Origin: Microbacterium sp.
GTDB taxonomy: Bacteria > Actinomycetota > Actinomycetes > Actinomycetales > Microbacteriaceae
Assembly (NCBI RefSeq): GCF_031178445.1
Contig: NZ_JAPSIY010000012.1
Span: 1 to 64,000, forward strand
DNA length: 64,000 nt
Direction of reading: 5' to 3'
Position 1 is the first letter of the stretch. The number at the start of each line of letters is the position of its first letter. Positions 27,501 through 37,149 of the stretch are shown here, piece after piece. Below the pieces are notes generated by a model. The model did not search any database and was not told the DNA's origin. It was given only the letters and a program-made list of their open reading frames with translations. The position numbers were made by a program, and so were the translations under genes.

Positions 27501-28392
27501 GCGGCATGATCGGCCTTCCGGTGAGCTGCGTGTACGACTCCAGCGACTGGGCGTAGTCACCCACGAAGTAGTACGCGTCGAAGCGGCGCTCCTCGTGGGT
27601 GGTCGTGCCGTTCTTGAAGTCGTAGGTGCCGCGGGCGAAGGTGTTGCGCAGCACGCCGTATCCCTCGGACGACATGTAGTACGGCACGGCGTTGGGGTAG
27701 CCGTCGTCGTCCCAGTCGTAGCTGCGGGCGATGTTGATCACCGAGCCGGTGTGGATGGAACGGCCGTTCTGCATGCCGCCGCCCAGGAACTGCTCGCCGT
27801 CGGCGGACGCCAGGTGCTGGGTGGCCGACTTCGCGCCGAAGGTGATCGGCGCCGACTCGGTGAAGATCGGCGTCCCGTCGGCGCGCGCGGCCTGGACGGC
27901 ACCCGTGGCGCGGTCGACGGTGACGGTGACGTCGGGACTCGCGACGGTGATCGCCTCTCCTTCCGTCACGGTGAGGTCGGCGCCGCCGAACGTGTCTGCG
28001 CCGACGACGATGTCCGCCGTGCGTGCGGGGTCGTTCTGCGGGGTGTTCGCCGGATCGGTGAACGATCCGCTCGGATCGGCCTCGAGGCGGAAGGTGCCGC
28101 CCTCGAGGAAGGTGATGCGCATGGCGCCGCGCTCGCCGGTGAGCGTGACGGCCGCGCCGTCGCGTGAGACGCCGGTGATCGCGCCGATCGAGGAACCGGA
28201 CTCGTCCACGGGAACCTCGGGGGTCGCGGGCTTGGGCGTCACGAGGGTGGGTTCGGAGGAGGATGCCGCGGTCGCGGCGACGGCGGATGCGCCGAAGCCG
28301 GTCAGCCCGACGCCGGTCACGGCGAGAGCGGCCGCCAGGCCGAGCGAGGTGAGTTGCCGCCGGCGAAGCCGGCGGGGAGAGGGTAACGTCAT
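24595..28392 (-). CDS. Secreted multidomain glycoside hydrolase family 31 protein
   Basis: 1265 residues from the ATG at 28392 (in-frame ATG at 28440 less likely). An Arg-rich N-terminus and hydrophobic stretch (about 16-45) form a signal peptide. The catalytic module (about 190-680) shows the GH31 nucleophile region RKLDVAWVGSGY (D402) and acid/base region WTGDHSGN (D453), then beta domains. A NEW3-like domain with VFQGEDTTVTATFRNTGTKK follows, and the last 150 residues look like an NPCBM carbohydrate-binding domain (KGLGVHALSKITYY). It probably releases alpha-linked sugars from an extracellular glycan; the exact substrate is unknown. No transporter gene adjoins it. Confidence 0.85.
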   Translation of the reverse strand: MTLPSPRRLRRRQLTSLGLAAALAVTGVGLTGFGASAVAATAASSSEPTLVTPKPATPEVPVDESGSSIGAITGVSRDGAAVTLTGERGAMRITFLEGGTFRLEADPSGSFTDPANTPQNDPARTADIVVGADTFGGADLTVTEGEAITVASPDVTVTVDRATGAVQAARADGTPIFTESAPITFGAKSATQHLASADGEQFLGGGMQNGRSIHTGSVINIARSYDWDDDGYPNAVPYYMSSEGYGVLRNTFARGTYDFKNGTTTHEERRFDAYYFVGDYAQSLESYTQLTGRPIMPPVYALEYGDADCYNRSSPTYSGTRTPSKLRTPQALDFAKEFVEHDMPAGWMLVNDGYGCEYQELPETVDAIEEQTALKTGLWTQRSLTEQEYEVGDAGIRLRKLDVAWVGSGYRLALTGCEAAHDGIEQYSDARGTSLMVEGWAGSQRCGMQWTGDHSGNLDAVRWQISALTGAGNSGLAFSTGDVDGIFGGSPESYVRDLQWKAFAPALYSMSGWASVDKRPWLYGDEATEINRSYLQLRQKLMPYIYTLAAESHRSGLPMMRSLALEYPDDPGAYSAEANNEFLLGGDYLVAPVYTKTTVRNGIYLPAGERWVDYWTGKLYEGGQVINGHPAPLDKLPIFVRAGALVPQGIVARNASLVPEDSPITLSLFPQGESAFTLYEDDKVTRGYADGESSSQSIRVDAPDAGKKGTVTVTIGEREGDYEGKAGARPYVIEAHTGSAPKNVTVDGKRLKQADSLDALSEQETGWFFDAENAGGVITVKAGTVASDRSAEVVLAATSAVGGRDADAAAASVAVDLADRVFQGEDTTVTATFRNTGTKKKDGVTLTPQVPDGWTLLSSDGAEPGSVEAGATAEATFGYTVTDAAKADLQTVTVVAEYTSQKSPQTVSGANQIYVAYGSLAGAYNADSVTTLETAKAGDFDGGGATFSAEALARAGVEPGSTVTVGEGDAAIEYTWPAPSGANDSVAPAGQTVSLTGKGTHLAVLASAASGGGVNPALELHYADGTVSKQNLFIPNWLPQASGLGGASVAISSLGRNSATNPNVYEYPTYRYQVYSNLVRLNPAKELAYVVLPTESRLKIFDWKVVDQPLPPAPSGTIGAAELPWLSAVNGWGVIGKNVANKDSASSPDQPLAINHIDPQTGENPTYEKGLGVHALSKITYYTGGACTAFTAEVGLEAGFAGNVIFKVDADGENLYQSRTFTPGFAPETVDVDLTGAQYVDLIVEAPGSINGAHGVWGDATFHCE

Positions 28393-28411
28393 TGTTCGCC
28401 TAACTCTTGAT

Positions 28412-28440
28412 TGTCTATGCGTGGAAACTGCACTAAACAA
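28412..28440 (-). promoter_or_regulatory. Putative promoter of the GH31 gene
   Basis: On the minus strand TTGTTT (28440-28435), 17-bp spacer, TAGACA (28417-28412), starting transcription near 28405, about a dozen bases before the ATG. Confidence 0.4.
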
Positions 28441-28552
28441 TCACATAGCAACACACGACTGGCCGCGCGTCAAGGATTCGCTCGAAGATGAACATGGTTT
28501 CCTTCGGACGCGCACCGGGAACGGGCTCAGGCACCACGGATAGGATCGAGGA

Positions 28553-29005
28553 GTGCCTGTGAACAACGATCTGGTCGGCAGGGAGTTCCCGCCGACCGCC
28601 CCGTACCTCGTCGGACGAGAGAAGGTGCGCGAGTTCGCCCGCGCCGTCTTCGCCGACGCGCCGCTGCACACCGATGTCGAGGCCGCGCGCGCCCTCGGTT
28701 ACGCGGACGTGGTGGCCCCGCCGACGTTCGCCATGGTCGTCCAGGACCACACGCTGCAGCAGCTGCTTGCCGAACCCGACTCCGGCATCGTGCTGTCGCG
28801 CACGATCCACGCCGAACAGAGGTTCACGTACACGCGGCCGATCGTCGCCGGCGACGAGCTCACAGGACGGCTGCGCGTCACCGGGATCCGCGCCCTGGGC
28901 GGCAACTCGATGATCACCAGCGAGGCCGAGATCACGGATGCCGCCGGGGAGCACGTCGTGACCGCGACCAGTGTGCTGCTCGTCGGCGAAGCGGAGGGCG
29001 AATGA
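28553..29005 (+). CDS. MaoC-like dehydratase, N-terminal (HadA-type) subunit
   Basis: 150 residues from GTG. It resembles the FAS1/HadA-type hot-dog domain (LVGREFPPTAPYLVGREKVR; VVAPPTFAMVVQ), which lacks the catalytic Asp-His pair itself. It should pair with the next gene as an (R)-specific enoyl/3-hydroxyacyl hydratase heterodimer. In mycobacteria such pairs act in mycolic acid elongation; Microbacteriaceae make no mycolates, so the substrate here is unknown. It overlaps the next gene by four bases. Confidence 0.8.
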   Translation: MPVNNDLVGREFPPTAPYLVGREKVREFARAVFADAPLHTDVEAARALGYADVVAPPTFAMVVQDHTLQQLLAEPDSGIVLSRTIHAEQRFTYTRPIVAGDELTGRLRVTGIRALGGNSMITSEAEITDAAGEHVVTATSVLLVGEAEGE

Positions 29006-29406
29006 TGGCCGGGTTCGTCGTCGGAGACGTCGTCGCTGAGCGCACGCTGCATCTCACCCGCGAATCACTCGTCCGATACGCGGGAGCCTCAGGGGATTTC
29101 AACCCGATCCACTACCGTGACGACGTCGCGGCGGAAGTGGGACTCCCCGGCGTGCTCGCTCACGGGATGCTGACCATGGGCATCGCCTCTTCCGTGGTCG
29201 TGGCCGCGCTGGGCGACGTGAACGGGATCCTCGATTACGGAGTCCGGTTCACCAAGCCGGTCGTTGTGCATCCGTCCGACGGGGCCGACGTGCACGTGCT
29301 CGCCAAGGTCGGAGCCGTCGACGAGCAGTCGGCACGCATCGACCTGACCGTCAAGCACGCCGACACCACAGTGCTGGTCAAGGCGCAGCTGCGGGTCGCG
29401 CTCTGA
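29002..29406 (+). CDS. MaoC-like (R)-hydratase, HadB-type catalytic subunit
   Basis: 134 residues. The hydratase-2 motif YAGASGDFNPIHYRD gives catalytic D32 and H37. Hot-dog fold. ATGATG at the start leaves the exact first residue open (29002 or 29005). Four-base overlap with the upstream subunit and a one-base gap to murB make a three-gene unit. Confidence 0.85.
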   Translation: MMAGFVVGDVVAERTLHLTRESLVRYAGASGDFNPIHYRDDVAAEVGLPGVLAHGMLTMGIASSVVVAALGDVNGILDYGVRFTKPVVVHPSDGADVHVLAKVGAVDEQSARIDLTVKHADTTVLVKAQLRVAL

Positions 29407-29407
29407 C

Positions 29408-30544
29408 ATGACCCAGGCCGCATCCGTCCCGCTCCGCGAGCTCACCACGCTTCGCACCGGCGCCGCACCCGACATCATGCGGGAGGCGTCGTCGACGACC
29501 GATCTGATCGCCGAGCTCCGCTCGGTGTGGGAGCGCGGCGGCGACTGGTTCGTGCTCGGCGGCGGCTCCAACCTGTTCGCCGGCGACGAGCCGTTCGACG
29601 GCACCGTGATCCGCATCCTCACCTCGGGTATCGAGGAGCTGCCCTCGCCCCATGAGGGGCGCATCCGGCTGCGCGTGCAGGCGGGGCATTCCTGGGATGA
29701 CCTGGTCGCTTACGCTGTCGGGCGTGGTTACGCCGGCATTGAGGCGATGAGCGGCATCCCTGGCACGGTCGGGGCCGCCCCGGTGCAGAACGTGGGTGCC
29801 TACGGACAGGAGATCCAGGAGACCCTCGTCGAGGTGGAGCTGATCGACGAGCATGCGGAGGCGCCGATGGTGGCGCCTGCCGCGGAGCTCGGCCTCGGAT
29901 TCCGCACCTCGGTGCTCAAGCACCATTACGGTGAAGCGCAGGGCCGCCGTGCGGTGATCCTCTCGGTCACCCTCGACCTGGCTGTCACCGGTGACGCTGG
30001 GCGGGTGGTGCGCGGCGAGCAGCTGCGCCGCGCGCTGGGCCTGGAGGACTACGAACCGGTTCCGCTGAGCTGGGTACGCTCGCGCATCCTGCAGACTCGC
30101 GCCGCGAAGGGCATGCTGCTCGACGACGCCGATCCCGACACCTGGAGTGCCGGGTCGTTCTTCCAGAACGCGATCGTGCCAGAGCATGTCGCCCGCACTC
30201 TGCCGCCGGAGTGCCCCCGCTGGCCGGTGGAGCCCGACCTGGATGCGGTCACCGTCATCCCGCTGGACAGCTACGCCGGCGTGTCACCGCGCCCCGAGCG
30301 GCCCGAGGGCCTGGTCAAGGTGAGTGCCGCATGGCTCATCGAGAACTCGGGCATCCGCAAGGGTTTCAGCCTGCCGCGATCCCGTGCCGGCGTGTCGACC
30401 AAGCATGCGCTGGCGCTCACCAACCGCGGGGGAGCGTCCGCCGCCGAACTCAGCGAGCTGGCCAGGTTCATCCAGAGCCGAGTGCACGCCGAGTACGGAT
30501 TGCTGCTGCAGCCTGAGCCCGTGCTGGTCGGCGTCGACCTGTAG
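29408..30544 (+). CDS. murB: UDP-N-acetylenolpyruvoylglucosamine reductase
   Basis: 378 residues. FAD-binding features are VLGGGSNLF near residue 48 and MSGIPGTVGAAPVQNVGAYG near 113. The general-acid serine lies in SAGSFFQNAIV, and the C-terminal EPVLVG supplies the conserved Glu. It reduces the enolpyruvyl group to form UDP-MurNAc for peptidoglycan. It follows the MaoC pair. Confidence 0.95.
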   Translation: MTQAASVPLRELTTLRTGAAPDIMREASSTTDLIAELRSVWERGGDWFVLGGGSNLFAGDEPFDGTVIRILTSGIEELPSPHEGRIRLRVQAGHSWDDLVAYAVGRGYAGIEAMSGIPGTVGAAPVQNVGAYGQEIQETLVEVELIDEHAEAPMVAPAAELGLGFRTSVLKHHYGEAQGRRAVILSVTLDLAVTGDAGRVVRGEQLRRALGLEDYEPVPLSWVRSRILQTRAAKGMLLDDADPDTWSAGSFFQNAIVPEHVARTLPPECPRWPVEPDLDAVTVIPLDSYAGVSPRPERPEGLVKVSAAWLIENSGIRKGFSLPRSRAGVSTKHALALTNRGGASAAELSELARFIQSRVHAEYGLLLQPEPVLVGVDL

Positions 30545-30547
30545 CGA

Positions 30548-30585
30548 AGAACGGCCGCCAGCCCGGGAGGGATGGCGGCCGTTCT
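30548..30585. terminator. Bidirectional terminator between murB and aspC
   Basis: A perfect 13-bp stem (30548-30560 with 30573-30585) between convergent genes. Confidence 0.75.
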
Positions 30586-30598
30586 CCACGGACTCGCG

Positions 30599-31801
30599 TC
30601 AGGAGGCGAACAGGCGCTGCAGCCGCTGCACGCCCTCGAGAAGCTGGTCGTCTCCCAGCGCGTAAGACATGCGGATGTAACCGGACGGGCCGAAGGCCTC
30701 GCCGGGGACGACGGCGACCTCGGCCTGCTCGAGGATGAGGTCGGCCAGCTCCAGCGAGGTGGTCGGAGTGACGCCGCCCCAGGTGCGACCGAGCAGCCCC
30801 TGCACATCGGGGTAGACGTAGAACGCGCCGAGCGGGTTGGGTACGACGAGCCCGTCGATCTTCGACAGCTCCGACACGATCAGGCGGCGACGGCGGTCGA
30901 ACGCCTCGCGCATCCGCTCCGCTTCGTTCTGCGGGCCGGTGAGGGCGGCGATCGCTCCGCGCTGGGCGACGTTGTTGACGTTGCTCGACAGGTGCGACTG
31001 CAGATTGGCGGCGACCTTGACGGCGTCGGCGGGCCCCACCATCCATCCGACGCGCCAGCCGGTCATCGCGTAGGTCTTCGCGACCCCGTTGACGAGGATG
31101 GTCTGCCCGGCGATCTCGGGCAGCGCCTCGACGATCGATGTCGCCTTGGCGCCTTCGTAGGTGAGGTTCTGATAGATCTCATCGCTGATGACCCAGATGC
31201 CGTGCTCGAGCGCCCACTCCGCGATGGCCTTGGTCTCCTCGGTGGTGAACACAGACCCGGTCGGGTTGGACGGCGACACGAAAACCAGCACGGTGGTGCG
31301 CTCGGTGCGCGCGGCCTCGAGCTGCTCGACGGTCACCTTGTAGTCCTGGTCGGCTCCGGCGAACACCTCGACCGGGATCCCGTCGGCGAGGCGGATCGCC
31401 TCGGGGTAGGTGGTCCAGTACGGCGCGGGCAGCAGCACCTCGTCGCCAGGATTCACCACGGTCTGGAATGCCTGGTAGACCGACTGCTTGCCGCCGTTGG
31501 TCACGATCACCTGTGACGGCGAGACGTCGAGGCCGGAATCGCGCAGCGTCTTCGCGGCGATCGCCTCGCGAAGTGCGGGAAGGCCTGCAGCCGGCGTGTA
31601 GCGGTAGTTCGCCGGGTCGGCGAGAGCCTCGGCCGCGGCATCCACGATGAACTGCGGCGTGGCGAAATCGGGCTCGCCAGCGGCATACGAGATGACGGGC
31701 TTGCCCTCGGCCTTGAGCGCCTTCGCCTTGGCATCGACCTTGAGGGTCGCGGACTCGGCAATGGCGGAGAGCTTGCGGGAGAGAGGTGCGCGTTCGGTCA
31801 C
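30599..31801 (-). CDS. aspC: Class I pyridoxal-phosphate aminotransferase (aspartate aminotransferase type)
   Basis: 400 residues from GTG. Fold-type I signatures: [34 protein letters not shown] and the PLP lysine K242 in [15 protein letters not shown]. It transfers the amino group between aspartate (or related amino acids) and 2-oxoglutarate. Convergent with murB; in several related genomes I recall this gene lying directly beside tRNA-Trp-secE, whereas here 26 kb intervene. Confidence 0.9.
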   Translation of the reverse strand: MTERAPLSRKLSAIAESATLKVDAKAKALKAEGKPVISYAAGEPDFATPQFIVDAAAEALADPANYRYTPAAGLPALREAIAAKTLRDSGLDVSPSQVIVTNGGKQSVYQAFQTVVNPGDEVLLPAPYWTTYPEAIRLADGIPVEVFAGADQDYKVTVEQLEAARTERTTVLVFVSPSNPTGSVFTTEETKAIAEWALEHGIWVISDEIYQNLTYEGAKATSIVEALPEIAGQTILVNGVAKTYAMTGWRVGWMVGPADAVKVAANLQSHLSSNVNNVAQRGAIAALTGPQNEAERMREAFDRRRRLIVSELSKIDGLVVPNPLGAFYVYPDVQGLLGRTWGGVTPTTSLELADLILEQAEVAVVPGEAFGPSGYIRMSYALGDDQLLEGVQRLQRLFAS

Positions 31802-31836
31802 GATAGAAGCGTACCCGGGCAGGATGCGGGGCCACA

Positions 31837-31881
31837 GGCGGAACGCCCGTCAAGAATCAGCGTTCTTGACGGGCGTCCGCC
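31837..31881 (-). terminator. Terminator after ald
   Basis: A 19-bp stem with one bulge (31837-31856 with 31863-31881), just past the ald stop on the minus strand and upstream of aspC. Confidence 0.75.
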
Positions 31882-31900
31882 GATCATGGCTTCTGTCGCG

Positions 31901-32992
31901 TCAGCCGGCCATCCCGTGCGCCTCTGCCACCGCCTTCAACGCGATCCGGCCGTCGGTGACGTTCAGCCCCTTGGCGAGAGCGGCGTCGTCGTTCGCCGCG
32001 CGATCCCAGCCCTTGCCGGCGATCGCCGAGACGTAGGGGAGGGTGGCGTTCGTGAGCGCCCGAGTGGCGGTCTCCGGTACGGCACCGGGCATGTTCGCGA
32101 CGCAGTAGTAGATGGAGTCGTACACGGCGAAGGTCGGATCGTCGTGTGTGGTCGGGCGGGAGCCCTCGAAGCATCCGCCCTGGTCGATGGCGATGTCCAC
32201 CAGCACCGACCCCGGCTTCATGGCGGCGACCATCTCGTCGGTGACGAGCTTCGGAGCCGCAGCTCCCGGGATCAGCACCGAGCCGATCACCAGGTCGGCG
32301 TCGGCAAGGGCCTCGGCGATGTCATACCGGCTCGACGCCCTGGTCTCCAGCGCCCCGCCGTATCGGTGCTCGAGCTCGCGCAGGCGGGGCAGCGAGATGT
32401 CGAAGACGGTGACCTTGGAGCCGAGGCCGAGGGCATTCGCGGCCGCATGCTCGCCGGCGACGCCACCGCCGATCACGACCGTCTTCGCGCGCGGCGTGCC
32501 GGCGATGCCGCCGAGCAGTGTGCCGCGACCGCCGTTCGAGCGCAGCAGCGAGTATGAGCCCATCGTCACCGACAGGCGGCCGGCGATCTCGCTCATCGGA
32601 ATGAGCAACGGCAAGCTGCGGTCGGGCAGCTGCACGGTCTCGTAAGCGACCGCGGTCGTTCCTGCGTCCACGAGCGCCGCGGTCAGCGGGCGGTCCGCGG
32701 CCAGGTGCAGGTAGGTGAACAGAGTGAGGTCCGACCGAAGGAAGCCGTATTCCTGCGCGATGGGCTCCTTGACCTTGAGCAGGAGGTCCGCCCCCGCCCA
32801 GGTCTCCTCGGCCGAGGAGACGATCTCTGCCCCTGCTGCGCGGTACGCCTCGTCTTCGATGCGCGAGCCGAGCCCGGCGCCGGACTGCACGAGAACCCGA
32901 TGACCCTCGTGCACGAGTCGATCGACGCCGGCGGGAGTGAGCGCGACGCGGTTCTCGTTGTTCTTGACTTCGGTGGGTACGCCGATCTTCAT
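31901..32992 (-). CDS. ald: Alanine dehydrogenase
   Basis: 363 residues. MKIGVPTEVKNNENRVALTP at the N-terminus; K75 (LLKVKEP) and H96 (YLHLAAD) match catalytic residues known in mycobacterial Ald. The nucleotide-binding loop is VIGGGVAGEHAA. It interconverts L-alanine and pyruvate + NH3 with NAD. It is divergent from an Lrp/AsnC regulator, the usual Ald control arrangement in actinobacteria. Confidence 0.95.
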   Translation of the reverse strand: MKIGVPTEVKNNENRVALTPAGVDRLVHEGHRVLVQSGAGLGSRIEDEAYRAAGAEIVSSAEETWAGADLLLKVKEPIAQEYGFLRSDLTLFTYLHLAADRPLTAALVDAGTTAVAYETVQLPDRSLPLLIPMSEIAGRLSVTMGSYSLLRSNGGRGTLLGGIAGTPRAKTVVIGGGVAGEHAAANALGLGSKVTVFDISLPRLRELEHRYGGALETRASSRYDIAEALADADLVIGSVLIPGAAAPKLVTDEMVAAMKPGSVLVDIAIDQGGCFEGSRPTTHDDPTFAVYDSIYYCVANMPGAVPETATRALTNATLPYVSAIAGKGWDRAANDDAALAKGLNVTDGRIALKAVAEAHGMAG

Positions 32993-33079
32993 CGATCCTC
33001 CAGGGTGTGCGGCGGTCCGCAGGGTGAAATCCAGAATCGCAGAAACGGCGGGCGCTCCGCTGAAAGTCCGAAGAAGATT

Positions 33080-33092
33080 CGTTCTGAGAACG
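33080..33092. promoter_or_regulatory. Possible Lrp operator between ald and lrp
   Basis: A perfect palindrome CGTTCTGAGAACG (6-bp arms, one-base centre) in the 111-bp divergent region. It lies just upstream of an AATAAT -10-like sequence at 33100. Confidence 0.3.
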
Positions 33093-33103
33093 CATCCTGA
33101 ATA

Positions 33104-33622
33104 ATGATTCGGATGGACATGTCATCCGAGGGCCTTCCGCCGAACACTGTGCACCCCGCCACGCTCGATGCCGTGGACGTGAAGATCGTGAGGCTCCTGA
33201 CGGCTGACGGCCGCATGACCAACGCCGAGCTCGCGGCGAGGCTGGGCGTCGCGCCGTCAACGGCGCATGCGCGCCTGCGATCGCTGATCGACCGCGGTGT
33301 GATCACGGGCTTCCACGCCAGTGTCGACGAGCGCAAGCTCGGCTCGGGTCTTCAGGCGGTCATCGGTGTGAGCCTGCGTCCGAGCGCCCGCCGTGAGAGC
33401 ATCGTCGCGTTCGCCGAGCGGGTGCGGGCGCTCCCGCAGGTGATCCAGGTGTTCTTCCTCGGTGGAGACGACGACTTCCTGCTGCACATCGCCGTCGCCG
33501 ATTCCTCGCAGCTGCGCGAGTTCGTGCTCGAGCACCTGTCTGCGCAGAGCAGCGTGGCGTCCACCCGCACCAGCATCGTCTTCGACTATCACCGCAACGC
33601 CGTCGCCGCGTCGTTCCTGTGA
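33104..33622 (+). CDS. Lrp/AsnC-family transcriptional regulator
   Basis: 172 residues with an N-terminal HTH (LTADGRMTNAELAARLGVAP, about 31-50) and a C-terminal RAM ligand-binding domain (HASVDERKLGSG onward). Divergent from ald, so it probably activates ald in response to alanine. No ribosome binding site precedes the ATGs at 33104, 33113 or 33119. A -10-like AATAAT at 33100-33105 would favour a leaderless start at 33113. The frame is certain, the start is not. Confidence 0.88.
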   Translation: MIRMDMSSEGLPPNTVHPATLDAVDVKIVRLLTADGRMTNAELAARLGVAPSTAHARLRSLIDRGVITGFHASVDERKLGSGLQAVIGVSLRPSARRESIVAFAERVRALPQVIQVFFLGGDDDFLLHIAVADSSQLREFVLEHLSAQSSVASTRTSIVFDYHRNAVAASFL

Positions 33623-33656
33623 ACCGTTCGCCTCGCCTGTCTCGACTCGCCGAAGA

Positions 33657-33686
33657 GGCCGGATGCTCACATCGCGGCATCCGGCC
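33657..33686. terminator. Bidirectional terminator between lrp and aceA
   Basis: A perfect 10-bp GC-rich stem (33657-33666 with 33677-33686) between convergent genes. Confidence 0.65.
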
Positions 33687-33702
33687 CCTCCGATCGATGT
33701 CG

Positions 33703-35298
33703 TCAGCTGAACTGATTCATCGTGTTGTGCTGGCCTCCGGCCTTCAAGGCCGCGTCGCCGGCGAAGTACTCCTTGTGGGTGTCGCCGATGTCGCTTCCCG
33801 CCATGTTCTGGTGCTTGACGGTGGCGATGCCCCGGCGGATCTCCTGACGCTGGACGTCTCGCACGTAGGTCAGCATCCCCTCGTCGCCGAAGTAGCCCCG
33901 TGCGAGGTTGTCGGTCGACAGGGCGGCCGTGTGGTAGGTCGGCAGCGTGATGAGGTGGTGGAAGATGCCGGCCCGGGCCGACCCGTCGCGCTGGAAGGTC
34001 CGGATCTTCTCGTCGGCGATGCGGGCGATCTCGGTGCCGTCGTATTCGACGCTCATCAGCCTGTCGCGGTCGTACGCCGAGACATCAGCGCCCTCGGCGG
34101 CGAGCTGGTCGTACGCCTGCTGGCGGAAGTTCAGCGTCCAGTTGAACGAGGGGCTGTTGTTGTAGACCAGCTTCGCGCTGGGGACCTCCGCACGGATGCG
34201 ATCGACCATGCCGGCGATCTGCTCGACATGCGGCTTCTCGGTCTCGATCCACAGCAGGTCCGCGCCGTTGCGCAGCGACGTGATGCAGTCGAGCACGACG
34301 CGGTCTTCGCCGGTGCCCGGACGGAACTGGTACAGGTTGCTGGCCAGCCGCTTCGGGCGCAGCAGCCTGCCCTCGCGCCTGATCACCACATCGCCGTCGC
34401 TGAGCTCGCCGGCCGCGATCTCCTCCACGTCGAGGAAGGAGTTGTACCGGTCGCCGAGGTCCCCGGGCTCATGGGTGACCGCCAGCTTCTGTGTGAGCCC
34501 GGCGCCCAGCGAGTCGGTGCGCGCGACGATGATGCCGTTGTCGATGCCGAGCTCGAGGAAGGCATAGCGCACGGCGTTGATCTTCGCGATGAAGTCCTCG
34601 TGCGGAACGGTGACCTTGCCGTCCTGGTGACCGCACTGCTTCTCGTCGGACACCTGGTTCTCGATCTGGATCGCACAGGCGCCCGCCTCGATCATCTTCT
34701 TGGCAAGCAGATATGTCGCCTCAGGATTGCCGAACCCGGCGTCGATGTCGGCGATGATCGGCACGACGTGGGTCTCGTGGTTGTCGATCTGCGACTGGAT
34801 GAACTCCACCGCGGTCTCGTCACCGCCGGCGCGCGCTTCATCCAGCTGGGTGAAGAGCAGATCCAGCTCGCGGGCGTCGGCCTGGCGCAGGAATGTGTAG
34901 AGCTCCTCGATCAGCGCGGGCACTGCCGTCTTCTCATGCATCGACTGGTCCGGGAGCGGGCCGAACTCGGAGCGCAGCGCAGCCACCATCCATCCCGACA
35001 GGTAGAGGTAGCGCTTCCTCGTCGACTTCAGGTGCTTCTTGATCGAGATCAGCTTCTGCTGCCCGATGAAGCCGTGCCAGACGCCGAGCGACTGCGTGTA
35101 CAGCGAGGAGTCGGCGTCGTACTCGTCCATGTCGCGCCGCATGATGTCGGCGGTGTACTGCGCGATCTCAAGGCCGGTGCGGAAGCGATTCTGCGCCCTC
35201 AGGCGCGCGGCGGACTCGGGGTCGATGCCCTGCCAGGCCGAGCCGTGCACGTCTCGCAGGGCCCGGATGGCGTCGATGTCGTCCTGGTACTGGGTCAT
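33703..35298 (-). CDS. aceA: Isocitrate lyase (long, 531-residue type)
   Basis: 531 residues from the ATG at 35298; the frame is open further upstream only across the intergenic gap and the end of aceB. The catalytic cysteine is C222 in DEKQCGH. Other family segments are WHGFIGQQKLISIKKH and YLYLSGWMVAALRSEFGP. Length and sequence match the Pseudomonas-type long isoform rather than the 430-residue E. coli enzyme. It splits isocitrate to succinate and glyoxylate. It is the second gene of aceB-aceA, 28 bases after aceB. Confidence 0.95.
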   Translation of the reverse strand: MTQYQDDIDAIRALRDVHGSAWQGIDPESAARLRAQNRFRTGLEIAQYTADIMRRDMDEYDADSSLYTQSLGVWHGFIGQQKLISIKKHLKSTRKRYLYLSGWMVAALRSEFGPLPDQSMHEKTAVPALIEELYTFLRQADARELDLLFTQLDEARAGGDETAVEFIQSQIDNHETHVVPIIADIDAGFGNPEATYLLAKKMIEAGACAIQIENQVSDEKQCGHQDGKVTVPHEDFIAKINAVRYAFLELGIDNGIIVARTDSLGAGLTQKLAVTHEPGDLGDRYNSFLDVEEIAAGELSDGDVVIRREGRLLRPKRLASNLYQFRPGTGEDRVVLDCITSLRNGADLLWIETEKPHVEQIAGMVDRIRAEVPSAKLVYNNSPSFNWTLNFRQQAYDQLAAEGADVSAYDRDRLMSVEYDGTEIARIADEKIRTFQRDGSARAGIFHHLITLPTYHTAALSTDNLARGYFGDEGMLTYVRDVQRQEIRRGIATVKHQNMAGSDIGDTHKEYFAGDAALKAGGQHNTMNQFS

Positions 35299-35326
35299 GT
35301 CTGGTCCTTCGTGAGTGGGTGAACGG

Positions 35327-36997
<1,671 letters not shown>

Positions 36998-37104
36998 GGT
37001 CTGTCTCCTCCGTGAGATGCGGACCGGCCCTGCGAGTGTCGTTGAGCCGGGGTGCTTGGCATCCACTCTGAGAGAAGAACGGCCGGGGACTAGACCATTG
37101 AGGG

Positions 37105-37128
37105 GCAGAACTTTCGAGATATTTCTGC
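37105..37128. promoter_or_regulatory. Inverted repeat operator candidate, aceB-ramB region
   Basis: GCAGAA-N12-TTCTGC, perfect 6-bp arms, in the 152-bp divergent region. It adjoins a second palindrome at 37129. Confidence 0.35.
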
Positions 37129-37141
37129 TTCTGTGACAGAA
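37129..37141. promoter_or_regulatory. Palindrome TTCTGT-G-ACAGAA just before ramB
   Basis: A perfect 13-bp palindrome ending nine bases before the ramB-like ATG, immediately after the GCAGAA/TTCTGC repeat. It shares the TTCTG/CAGAA core, so both may be sites for the same protein, perhaps autoregulation. Confidence 0.4.
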
Positions 37142-37149
37142 TCGCCCGC

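Noticed and set aside
24890..28543. Long open frames on the plus strand and in a shifted minus frame across the GH31 gene
   Set aside because: They are shadows caused by high GC content; only the frame with GH31 motifs is coherent.
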